A stretch of 64,000 nt of DNA. Source: Methylobacillus flagellatus_A (GTDB lineage: Bacteria; Pseudomonadota; Gammaproteobacteria; Burkholderiales; Methylophilaceae). Below are positions 32,827 through 40,149 of the stretch, piece by piece (the first letter of the stretch is position 1; the number at the start of each line of letters is the position of its first letter). The notes below the pieces were generated by a model, which made no database searches, was not told where the DNA came from, and saw nothing but the letters and a program-made list of their open reading frames with translations. The translations under genes and the position numbers were made by a program. The stretch lies in the NCBI RefSeq assembly GCF_031344055.1, contig NZ_JADBEN010000002.1. One strand, 5' to 3'.

Positions 32827-33873
32827 TTAGTGTGGAACCCAGAAACCTTCGAGCTTGAGCTCCCGCAATGCCGTGGTGACAAATTGCGGGTTAAGCATCT
32901 TCTGGACGTCCGCTTGCGTTCGCGTCAACCCGGATGCCTGCGCATAGGCCACCGCCTTGCGATAGTGCTCTTGCAGGGCTGCATCGTAGAGAGGCGACCA
33001 ACGCTGGCGCCAGCTCACATTGTCCTGTTCGTATTCGCGGCGGTTCACGCTTTCCGGATAAATCTTGTTGGAGTATTCCCGGATGTAGGTTTCCTTGTTT
33101 TCGTCCTGCGCTACCCAGTGCACGCTTTTCAGATAGGTAGTGACGATGGCCTGGGTCACCTCGGGGTTCTGCTTCACAAAATCATTGCGCGCCCATACCC
33201 CGCCCATCAGCTTCCAATCCACCGGCGCGGTCTTGGTGGACCAGATGATTTTTCCCACGCCCCTATCTTCCAGGATATAAGAATCAAACAGGCTGAAAAA
33301 ACCGTCGACTGTGCCGCTTGCCAAGGCAGCAGCGCCTACCTGCGGGTTGACATTGACGATCTTGAAGTCCTTGAATGTCAGGCCTTCGCTCTGCAACAGA
33401 TTAGAAAAAGCCAGCTCCCATGGACGGCCGCGGTGCAAGGCGATCTTCTTACCCTTCAGGTCCTTGATGCTCTTGGCTGTAGAGTTCTTGGGCACCACCA
33501 AATAGGAGTTGGATGTCGTCCCCCAAGGCGCCACCAGCTGCACGGTGGGCTTGCCGGCGTTGAGGATGATGGGGGGCAAGTCGCCGTATATGCCGAAATC
33601 GATCTTGCCGCTGGCAAACCCTTCGTTGATCACCGGGCCAACGGACGCCATGGCCGCTGGAATCCATTCCACCTTGATGCCTTGCTTGCGCAGCTCTTCC
33701 GGGAAAGAGCCGTTGACGACCAGGGAGGCGCTGCCGGTATACACCGTCTTGCCGCCGACATTGGTCGCCACCGAGGCGATACGGACAACCTTGAGGTCTT
33801 CCGCATGAGAAATAGGAAAATAGCCAAGAAACCCCGTTAACAGCAATGCAGGCAATACAGTCAACTTCATCAT
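32827..33873 (-). CDS. SsuA-like sulfonate-binding protein, second tandem copy
   Basis: A 348-residue periplasmic binding protein with signal peptide (MMKLTVLPALLLTGFLGYF, cleavage after SHA, about residue 24). The mature part has the SsuA/NrtA family layout: INEGFASGKIDFGIYGDLPP, LVAPWGTTSNSYLVVPKNS, LKGKKIALHRGRPWE, VNVNPQVGAAALASGTVDGF. It delivers substrate to the SsuBCC transporter encoded downstream. It lies 6 bp behind a clear paralogue, and the two share long identical stretches, so two ligands may use one transporter. A second ATG three bases in (33,870) is an alternative start. Confidence 0.92.
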   Translation of the reverse strand: MMKLTVLPALLLTGFLGYFPISHAEDLKVVRIASVATNVGGKTVYTGSASLVVNGSFPEELRKQGIKVEWIPAAMASVGPVINEGFASGKIDFGIYGDLPPIILNAGKPTVQLVAPWGTTSNSYLVVPKNSTAKSIKDLKGKKIALHRGRPWELAFSNLLQSEGLTFKDFKIVNVNPQVGAAALASGTVDGFFSLFDSYILEDRGVGKIIWSTKTAPVDWKLMGGVWARNDFVKQNPEVTQAIVTTYLKSVHWVAQDENKETYIREYSNKIYPESVNRREYEQDNVSWRQRWSPLYDAALQEHYRKAVAYAQASGLTRTQADVQKMLNPQFVTTALRELKLEGFWVPH

Positions 33874-33879
33874 TTCCCC

Positions 33880-34956
33880 TTAATTTCCTGCCCGGGCTTG
33901 CTTGATCTGCTGGCTTTGCCAGTAATGCTCAATGTTCAGTTCCTTGAGCGCATGCTCGACGAATTGCGGGTTGAGCAGTTGGTCCAGCTTGACCTCGTTG
34001 CGCACCAGGCCTGATTGCTTGGCATAACTCGCAACCCGGCGGTAGTGCGTTTTCAAGGCGTCATCATAGAGCGGGGACCAACGGTCCTTCCAGGCGACGA
34101 TGTCATTGTCGTAATCTTTACGTACCACCTCTTCTGGCAAGGCATTGGTGGCATATTCCTTGATGTACTTGTCCTTGTTGGCGTCTTGCGAAGTCCAGTA
34201 ATTGGTCTTCACGTAGGCAGTGACAATGGTCTGGGTGAGCTCGGGATACTTCTTGATGAAGTCGTTGCTTGCCCATAGCCCGCCCATCAGTTTCCAGTCA
34301 GGCGGCGAATTCTTGGTGGACCAGATGATGCGCCCCACCTTGCGCTGCTCGAGGATGTGCGCATCGTTCAGCCCAAAGAACCCGTCTACCGTTCCGCTCG
34401 CCAGTGCTGCGGCCCCGACTTGGGGATTCACGTTAACGATCTTGAAGTCCTTGAAACTCAAGCCCTTGGATTCGATCAGGTTGGCAAATGCAATCTCCCA
34501 TGGACGGCCGCGGTGCAAGGCAATGCGCTTGCCTTTCAGGTCCTCGATCGTAACAGCCTTGGATTTTGCCGGCACCACAAGATAGGAATTGCCGCTACGC
34601 CCCCAGGGCGCAACCAACTGCACGGTAGGCCTGGAAGCATTCAGGATCACGGGAGGCAAATCACCATAGGAGGCGAAGTCCACCTTGCCGCTGGCAAAAC
34701 CTTCGTTGATGATCGGGCCCACCGCAGAATGGGAAGCAGGCACCCATTCAATCTTGACGCCTTTTTTGGCGAGCGTTTCTTCCAGGCCGCCCTCGGTCAG
34801 CACTGCGGCACCATTGAGGTAAGTGGTTTTGCCCGCAATGTTGTATACCACTGCCGCAATCCGCACGACCTTGGGTGTTTCCTCGGCAAAGCCAACAGAA
34901 GCCGGCAATGCCATCATGGCGGCCAGCGCCAGATGATAAATTTTTCTATGCAACAT
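33880..34956 (-). CDS. SsuA-like sulfonate-binding protein, first tandem copy
   Basis: A 358-residue exported binding protein (signal peptide MLHRKIYHLALAAMMALPAS, cleavage after GFA, about residue 24). It parallels its tandem neighbour: INEGFASGKVDFASYGDLPP, LVAPWGRSGNSYLVVPAKS, LKGKRIALHRGRPWE, NVNPQVGAAALASGTVDGFF. Differences cluster around the predicted binding cleft. Role: capture of an alkane- or arylsulfonate-like ligand in the periplasm. The 226-bp region before it has no sigma-54 motif that I could find, so it may be transcribed by read-through from the DszB-like gene at 35,183. TTAAGT near the start is a weak ribosome site. Confidence 0.92.
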   Translation of the reverse strand: MLHRKIYHLALAAMMALPASVGFAEETPKVVRIAAVVYNIAGKTTYLNGAAVLTEGGLEETLAKKGVKIEWVPASHSAVGPIINEGFASGKVDFASYGDLPPVILNASRPTVQLVAPWGRSGNSYLVVPAKSKAVTIEDLKGKRIALHRGRPWEIAFANLIESKGLSFKDFKIVNVNPQVGAAALASGTVDGFFGLNDAHILEQRKVGRIIWSTKNSPPDWKLMGGLWASNDFIKKYPELTQTIVTAYVKTNYWTSQDANKDKYIKEYATNALPEEVVRKDYDNDIVAWKDRWSPLYDDALKTHYRRVASYAKQSGLVRNEVKLDQLLNPQFVEHALKELNIEHYWQSQQIKQARAGN

Positions 34957-35102
34957 TTAAGTTACTCCAAAACATGTCAGTCTTGCTTCAAAATCCAGTG
35001 CGGGGTATTCGAAGCTCATGATAATTCAATGAAAAAACAGTGCGCTCGCCCGTGGTCGGGTAAAACACACCGATATAAGGTGACAGTCTGGAAAATCATC
35101 AC

Positions 35103-35130
35103 TGTTACTCACAACATTGTTACTCAACAC
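35103..35130. repeat. Short direct repeat upstream of the binding-protein genes
   Basis: TGTTACTCA occurs twice, 15 bp apart, each followed closely by AACA. The spacing does not fit the TGYT-N8-ARCA operator. It may be an unrelated regulatory site or nothing. Confidence 0.3.
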
Positions 35131-35182
35131 AAATGACTACCTGCCTGAGTCAGAACGATTCACAAAACTCAGCGAAGCACTC

Positions 35183-36241
35183 TTAGGCGACCTTTGCCTC
35201 TAGCTGCTTCTTGGCTTCCTGCAACGGGCGTTGATCCACCCATGCGTCAAAATCGAAATCGCGGTCCAGCAGCCCGTGAATCCACATGAAATTTTTCTGT
35301 TTGCGGAATAGCTCGAGGCGATCGGGTGTCAATGTCGGCTCAAGATGCAGGTGGAAATCATTGCGGTATGCCGTCGCCACGCTCTCGGCGCCAGCAAAGG
35401 TCTCGTCCTGCAGAATGCTGCGCACGCCTTCCAGGTTGTGCTTGGCCCAATCGGCCGCACGCAGCGTCTGGTACAAGAAGCGGACCACCAGGTCGAAATG
35501 GTTCTCCAGCAAATCCTCATGCACCGTGATGGGCCGCGGGGTGCCATTGTTCACCCGCACGCTCTTGTCGGGATAGCTGTCGAGGTCAATCCCGACCACG
35601 AGCCCTAAGCGCTTGGCTGCCTCGACGGCGGAAGCGCCCTTGACGTAGACCGCATCGACATTCCCTGCCACCAGTTCGTCCAGTCCTGCCCACAGGCTGC
35701 CGACCACTTCGCGGCTGCGCCTGCCATCTCCACGGCCTGCCCCGGCTGCAGCCACTTCGACGAGCTCGACGTCATCCAGCGTCAAGCCTGCGATACCGAG
35801 CGCGCCTTTATATCCGTGCAGGCTCATGCCGCGGGCGATGCTGCTGCCGCGCACATGGTCCTTGATCGGATGGTCGACAAAAGCAGGCAAGGCCAAGCGC
35901 CTTCCCTTGAGCTGGTGCGGCTCGGTAATCCCGGAATCCGGCCTCACCAGGATCGCTTGCCATTCGTCTATCCATGTCAGCCCAATCAAGCGCGTAGGCG
36001 CATATTGCGCGCGGGCCGCGATCGCCAGCAAGTTGCCCCCTTCGCGGATGAGGGTAGGCAATTGGTGGTCATAATGGTGCCGGTTGTATTCGCGGGGGCC
36101 GTCCTGTAAAGTGGAAACGGTAATGCCATCCTTTGAAAACTCTTCATCCAGCCAGCCCAGCTTGTAGGCAATCCCGGTTGCCGTCGGCACCGGGCAACGG
36201 GTAAACCAGATTTGGTCTACGCTATTTATCAGCTCGCTCAT
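35183..36241 (-). CDS. DszB-like sulfinate desulfinase (probable), second copy
   Basis: A 352-residue paralogue of the protein at 19,893, again without a signal peptide (MSELINSVDQIWFTRCPVPT). Equivalents of DszB Cys27, His60 and Arg70 are Cys16 in RCPVP, His56 and Arg66 in HYDHQLPTLIREGG, with the invariant 10-residue His-Arg spacing and following GG. The rest has the two-lobed binding-protein fold (DLKG-type segment HQLKGRRLALPAF; VNNGTPRPITVHEDLLENHF). Expected reaction: hydrolysis of an aryl- or alkylsulfinate to sulfite and the desulfurised product. It follows the aldolase-like gene by 14 bp and precedes the two sulfonate-binding proteins. It could instead be an intracellular SsuA homologue, but three retained catalytic residues make an enzyme more likely. 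Confidence 0.8.
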   Translation of the reverse strand: MSELINSVDQIWFTRCPVPTATGIAYKLGWLDEEFSKDGITVSTLQDGPREYNRHHYDHQLPTLIREGGNLLAIAARAQYAPTRLIGLTWIDEWQAILVRPDSGITEPHQLKGRRLALPAFVDHPIKDHVRGSSIARGMSLHGYKGALGIAGLTLDDVELVEVAAAGAGRGDGRRSREVVGSLWAGLDELVAGNVDAVYVKGASAVEAAKRLGLVVGIDLDSYPDKSVRVNNGTPRPITVHEDLLENHFDLVVRFLYQTLRAADWAKHNLEGVRSILQDETFAGAESVATAYRNDFHLHLEPTLTPDRLELFRKQKNFMWIHGLLDRDFDFDAWVDQRPLQEAKKQLEAKVA

Positions 36242-36255
36242 TGCCGCGCCCTCGA

Positions 36256-36987
36256 TTAGCCCAGGTCAGTGGCTGGCAGCAGGTTCAGCCCCTTGGCCTG
36301 GTCGTAAATCCTGGCCATCTTCCATTGCTGCGCCAACACGCCAGGACCGTAATCACGAGATCCGCCAATCGCGTCTGCCAAGGTCTGGATTTGCGCGCCT
36401 TCTTCAAGGATGAGGATAAACTCGGCGGTCTTGCGCAAACCCTGCTTGCCCCAGACGGTAGAACCGCCATTGGCTTCCAGGATTGCCGTGTTGTGCGGAT
36501 TCAGCTTGATCTGGTCAAGAATAAAATCCACTTCTTGCTGGCGGCGGTCTATATAAATAGGAATTTCACGAATCAGGTTATAACGCTGTACCGGAACATA
36601 ACGAATCGGCAATGTACGGTGAGTTTGCGCCCAGGCGCCCAGATAGGGGGAATGCACATGTGAAATCGTCGTGATGTCCGCATGCTCCTTGAAGAGCTTG
36701 GTGTAACGGGTCGAGCCGGCGGCGCTTCCCTTGCCCAGCACCACATTGCCTTCAAAGTCCACGACGACCGCCTGCAAGCCACGACCATCCCAATTGAACG
36801 GGCCGGGATCGTTCACGATGACCAGCTTTTCCTCGCCGGGCACGCGCTCGACAAAGCCCACCGTCCCGTTAGCAGTAATGGTGCCGGTATTACGAAACGC
36901 GGCAAACGCGATCTTGGCGTCAGCCAAGACTTGTGCAGCAAAAGCTTCTAGATCGTTTTCTGTCTCAATTGCGGTTATGGTCATCAT
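36256..36987 (-). CDS. Class II aldolase/adducin-like protein lacking the third metal His, second copy
   Basis: A 243-residue class II aldolase-fold protein. ISHVHSPYLGAW provides His110 and His112 of the metal site, but the usual NHG is EANGGSTVWG (Asn173-Gly174-Gly175), as in the paralogue at 11,817. Both paralogues share the downstream GKxxxRxxEFILxxEE-type segment. Metal-dependent aldolase or epimerase activity is therefore uncertain; a modified site or a different reaction is possible. It is the first gene of a unit behind a sigma-54 promoter and is followed after 14 bp by the intact DszB-like gene, repeating the association seen at 12.5-13.0 kb. AGGTGA precedes the ATG. Confidence 0.82.
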   Translation of the reverse strand: MMTITAIETENDLEAFAAQVLADAKIAFAAFRNTGTITANGTVGFVERVPGEEKLVIVNDPGPFNWDGRGLQAVVVDFEGNVVLGKGSAAGSTRYTKLFKEHADITTISHVHSPYLGAWAQTHRTLPIRYVPVQRYNLIREIPIYIDRRQQEVDFILDQIKLNPHNTAILEANGGSTVWGKQGLRKTAEFILILEEGAQIQTLADAIGGSRDYGPGVLAQQWKMARIYDQAKGLNLLPATDLG

Positions 36988-37047
36988 TCACCTCTGTAGT
37001 CATCATGAAAGGCAGGCGAACCTGCCGGGCATCTTGATAACTAAAGT

Positions 37048-37063
37048 GGCAAAACACATGCCA
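37048..37063 (-). promoter_or_regulatory. Sigma-54 promoter of the aldolase-like/DszB-like unit
   Basis: On the minus strand TGGCATGTGTTTTGCC, GG-N10-GC, a strong consensus match. Predicted start near 37,037, about 50 nt before the start codon at 36,987. Confidence 0.85.
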
Positions 37064-37151
37064 AGAGCAATTCATCCTATAAAATTGCACAATACCCTAT
37101 GTATTTCATATACATACATCCAGCACAAAAAGTACTTGGCTCCACCCCATC

Positions 37152-37220
37152 TGTTTAAAAATCAACAGTTGCTGCAATACAAACAGTGGATGCCATTGAA
37201 TAATTGCTCAGGAAACAACA
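37152..37220. promoter_or_regulatory. Operator cluster between the aldolase-like gene and the regulator gene
   Basis: Three exact palindromes: TGTTTAAAAATCAACA (37,152-37,167), TGCTGCAATACAAACA (37,170-37,185) and TGCTCAGGAAACAACA (37,205-37,220). They are 89-157 bp upstream of the minus-strand sigma-54 promoter and also 88-156 bp upstream of the divergent regulator gene, so they may additionally mediate autoregulation. Confidence 0.8.
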
Positions 37221-37307
37221 ACCGTTCTCCAGCAGCTTTTTTATTCCAAAAAAGAATATAAATATAAAAATATAGTTTTAGACCAGCTAAAGGATTGTGC
37301 GTATATT

Positions 37308-38501
37308 GTGAGAAGTTTCTACATAGAAAGTCCTAAGCAAATGCATGCTGAACTATGGAATTATGAGCGGGCATTCGAAAGCGCTGATCACGTCATCACG
37401 CACCCAAATCCCAGCTCTGTCAGCCTATCCGTGCGCGCAAGTGCGCTGGTTTTCAGCGACCCTAGGTCCCAGGGGTTATTGAACCTGATTGAAAAAATTG
37501 CCGCCAGCAACGCCACCGCCCTGATCATTGGCGAAACCGGCACTGGCAAGGAGCTGATTGCCCGTCATATCCATGCGCTCAGCAATAGGCGTGATGGCCC
37601 TTTCCAGGCCATTAATTGCGGAGCTTTTTCAGAAACCCTGGTGGAAAGCGAATTGTTCGGTTACGAACGCGGCGCCTTCACCGGCGCGACCAGCGCCAAA
37701 ACAGGTTGGTTTGAGTCCGCGAATGGCGGCACCCTGTTCCTTGATGAAATAGGCGACCTGCCCCAATCAACCCAGGTCAAACTATTGCGGGTGCTGCAAG
37801 AGCGCGAAGTCGTGCGCCTGGGCTCCCGCAAATCAACACCGATCGACGTCCGTCTGATAGCCGCCACCAACGTGGACCTAGAAGAAGCGGTACGTGCCGG
37901 GCGATTCCGCGAAGACTTGTATTACCGCATCAAGGTAGTGCCTGTCGATTTGCCGCCTTTACGTGAGCGCCCTGGCGATATCCTACCCCTGGTCGAGCAT
38001 TTCCTGAACGTCTACAAGTCGCGCTTGCATACCGACATCCCCAAGCTCGCGCCAGAAACCATTCAGCAACTGCTTCATTATCCGTGGCCAGGAAATATCC
38101 GTGAGCTCGAGAATGTCATTCACCGCGCATTGCTGATTTCGACTTCAGGCACCCTCTACCCCAAAGACTTGGGCTTGCCTCCCATCGGCACAGTGCCACT
38201 GGAAAAACAAGAAGCAAAGCCGGTATTGGCAGCTTATGGAGGCAATAAACTGGCAAGCGGGTCGCCCCATGCACACTATCCAGCGCAGCCGCCTACCACG
38301 CTGGAAACCTATCAACTGGAACGCGTTCTTGGCCAGTTTTTTGAATCGCCGCCGCCCAACCTATTTGAACTGGTGAATGCGGTCTTGGTAGAAAAGGCTT
38401 ATGAATTCAGCAACAAGAATCAGGTGCATACGGCTAGGTTGTTGGGTATTAGCCGCAATATCCTGCGGGCAAGGCTGAAAGAATTGAAGCTGATTGCTTG
38501 A
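37308..38501 (+). CDS. Sigma-54-dependent enhancer-binding regulator without sensor domain (SfnR-like)
   Basis: A 397-residue bacterial enhancer-binding protein. After a short N terminus of about 50 residues with no receiver, GAF or PAS domain, the AAA+ module follows: Walker A GETGTGKE, the sigma-54-contacting GAFTGA loop (YERGAFTGATSA), Walker B GGTLFLDEIGDLP, and arginine-finger region. The C terminus is a Fis-type helix-turn-helix (VHTARLLGISRNILRARL). Absence of an input domain resembles SfnR, which controls organosulfur use in Pseudomonas and is itself regulated at expression level. It is the only such regulator here and probably binds the TGYT-N8-ARCA sites. The start is GTG at 37,308 (AAGGA rather far upstream); ATG 37,341 is an alternative. 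Confidence 0.92.
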   Translation: MRSFYIESPKQMHAELWNYERAFESADHVITHPNPSSVSLSVRASALVFSDPRSQGLLNLIEKIAASNATALIIGETGTGKELIARHIHALSNRRDGPFQAINCGAFSETLVESELFGYERGAFTGATSAKTGWFESANGGTLFLDEIGDLPQSTQVKLLRVLQEREVVRLGSRKSTPIDVRLIAATNVDLEEAVRAGRFREDLYYRIKVVPVDLPPLRERPGDILPLVEHFLNVYKSRLHTDIPKLAPETIQQLLHYPWPGNIRELENVIHRALLISTSGTLYPKDLGLPPIGTVPLEKQEAKPVLAAYGGNKLASGSPHAHYPAQPPTTLETYQLERVLGQFFESPPPNLFELVNAVLVEKAYEFSNKNQVHTARLLGISRNILRARLKELKLIA

Positions 38502-38517
38502 TGACCGACATACAAAC

Positions 38518-38548
38518 AAAAACCACCTTCATTCATGAGGTGGTTTTT
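38518..38548. terminator. Terminator between the regulator gene and its convergent neighbour
   Basis: 11-bp stem AAAAACCACCT / AGGTGGTTTTT with a 9-nt loop; T runs on both strands allow action in both directions. Confidence 0.85.
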
Positions 38549-38568
38549 TATTGTCTAAAAAAATCACT

Positions 38569-39168
38569 TCACCCTTGAGCGCTAGGCTGATCAGTATCCC
38601 CACGGATCGCAGAGAGCTTAGCTTCGAGAAAATCGTCATAACCCTTTTGCACCAACTCATATGTCTTGGCAATACCTGCCGCAACAGTGCTACCCTCTCC
38701 CAGCACATTCAAGCTCGTGAGAATATCTTTGGCCTCAGCATAACCTTTTTCGAATCCGCCCCGGATCAATGCCACAAAATCGCGGGCCACAGTTTCCGGA
38801 TCCTTGTTCGGATAGCGCGAGGCATAGGCGCCAAAAAAGCTCGTGGACATCGACAAAATGCGTCCGGCCGTGGCCTCAGGGCTATTATCCTGGCCCATCG
38901 CGCCTTCGATTGCATTCGCGCCCAATTCGGGCTTCAGCACGGCATTGAGCTGCTCTACGGCTGAACGATACAGCAAAGCCAAGCCATCATTGCCCGATTG
39001 GATCGAAACCTGCAACGAAGCTTGCAAGATTTGTCCGTTCAGCACCGCTTTCTGGGACTCGGGCCTGAGCTCGGCAGCTTTCTTAGCCTCGTTCAATGCT
39101 TCGTTGGCAGGTGCAGAGGCGGCGGGAGCCGTCGTGCCAGTGATAACGCCATTGCTGGATGCAACCAT
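38569..39168 (-). CDS. Hypothetical protein, 199 residues, unrecognised
   Basis: A soluble-looking protein with no signal peptide. The N terminus is low-complexity and rich in Ala, Thr and Ser (ITGTTAPAASAPANEALNEA), followed by a mostly helical domain with SIQSGNDGLALLYRSAVEQL and a Gly-rich helical hairpin (LGEGSTVAAGIAKTYELVQK) typical of proteins acting in assemblies. The GGFEKGYAEAKDIL segment looks like a conserved domain but I cannot name it reliably. AGGAGA lies upstream of the ATG. It stands alone between two sulfur-regulon genes without a sigma-54 promoter, so a link to that regulon is not supported. Confidence 0.72.
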   Translation of the reverse strand: MVASSNGVITGTTAPAASAPANEALNEAKKAAELRPESQKAVLNGQILQASLQVSIQSGNDGLALLYRSAVEQLNAVLKPELGANAIEGAMGQDNSPEATAGRILSMSTSFFGAYASRYPNKDPETVARDFVALIRGGFEKGYAEAKDILTSLNVLGEGSTVAAGIAKTYELVQKGYDDFLEAKLSAIRGDTDQPSAQG

Positions 39169-39328
39169 GGTGATCTCCTATGTGGTGGTTCTGAGATGGT
39201 ATTCATCCATATCGGCAGAAAGCGGAGAAAATGAAGTCCTCCTTTAGCCCATCACTCCAATGCAGCATACTCAGGCACTAAAAAAGGGAGCCAGAGCCCC
39301 CCCCTTTTGTTTACCCGACCAATGGCCC

Positions 39329-39880
39329 TTAGGCCACCAAGGTCTGCGGCGCTTCCTGCTTCAGCAGAAACGCTGCCTGCTCAACGGCCACGCCTATACG
39401 CTGGCGGATGGCATCGCTGGTCAATTGGTAATGGGCGAACTCGGTATCCTTGGCATAGATAGCCGTGGGGGTAGTGTAAACGTTGAAAAAGCTCGCCAGG
39501 GTACGCAGTTGGTAGTCCACCACCATGGCATGCTGGTCGCTGCCGCCGGTTGCCGCCAGGATGGCGACCTTGCCGACCAAGGCCTTAGGATCGAGCAAAT
39601 CAAAAAAATGCTTCAGCAATCCGGTATAGGAGGCTTTATATACGGGGCTCGCAATCACGAGCAAATCCGCCTCTTGTACCTTCTTGTATATTTCCTCCAA
39701 TTCGGAAGGGAAATTTCCATAAGACACGGTGCTACCCAAGACTGCTGCAAATTCAGCAATATCGATCACCTCAGCAGGCGCGTGCAATTGATGCGATGCG
39801 CTGGCAGCAATCTCTTCCACAAGCGCCCTTGTCCTGGACGGCTGCGACAAACTGCCCGAGATGCCTACTATTTTTGCCAT
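39329..39880 (-). CDS. NADPH-dependent FMN reductase (SsuE/MsuE-like)
   Basis: A 183-residue flavodoxin-fold reductase. The phosphate-binding loop is GISGSLSQPSRTRALV (residues 5-20) and the flavin/dimer segment is ASPVYKASYTGLLKHFFDLL, the signature of SsuE, MsuE and relatives. It supplies FMNH2 to two-component monooxygenases such as the three encoded at 6.6-11.7 kb. The start at 39,880 is preceded by AGGAGTTGGT; a 15-residue longer frame exists but lacks a ribosome site. It has its own sigma-54 promoter and operators, placing it in the same regulon although physically distant from the monooxygenase genes. Confidence 0.92.
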   Translation of the reverse strand: MAKIVGISGSLSQPSRTRALVEEIAASASHQLHAPAEVIDIAEFAAVLGSTVSYGNFPSELEEIYKKVQEADLLVIASPVYKASYTGLLKHFFDLLDPKALVGKVAILAATGGSDQHAMVVDYQLRTLASFFNVYTTPTAIYAKDTEFAHYQLTSDAIRQRIGVAVEQAAFLLKQEAPQTLVA

Positions 39881-39940
39881 ACCAACTCCTACTCCATTAA
39901 TTAATTCAAACTCATGCCAAGGCATGCATTGAATAAATTC

Positions 39941-39956
39941 AGCAATAAAAGTGCCA
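39941..39956 (-). promoter_or_regulatory. Sigma-54 promoter of the FMN reductase gene
   Basis: On the minus strand TGGCACTTTTATTGCT; GG and GC 10 bp apart and TTGCT matching the second block exactly. Predicted start near 39,930. Confidence 0.85.
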
Positions 39957-40019
39957 GGGCAAAATATGATTATAAATCAATTGAGAACAATAAAAACCTA
40001 TATTCACTTTAGGGAGAAG

Positions 40020-40096
40020 TGCTGAATATCCAGCACCAAGATAGCAATTGTGCTCGTAAATCAGCAGATGGATAGGAATATGCGGATAATGCAACA
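40020..40096. promoter_or_regulatory. Operator cluster upstream of the FMN reductase gene
   Basis: TGCTGAATATCCAGCA (40,020-40,035) and TGCTCGTAAATCAGCA (40,051-40,066) are fully symmetric variants of the palindrome, plus TGCG-N8-AACA at 40,081-40,096 (one mismatch). Spacings are 31 and 30 bp, 64-140 bp upstream of the sigma-54 promoter. Confidence 0.75.
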
Positions 40097-40149
40097 GTTT
40101 GGGTTCCAGAGTGGGGACTCTACTGTTTCGCCTGATCAAGAATTCGCCC

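Noticed and set aside
34957..35182. Possible sigma-54 promoter for the tandem binding-protein genes
   Set aside because: Every GC dinucleotide on the minus strand was checked for CC 10 bp away and none fitted; the repeated TGTTACTCA does not match the operator spacing either.
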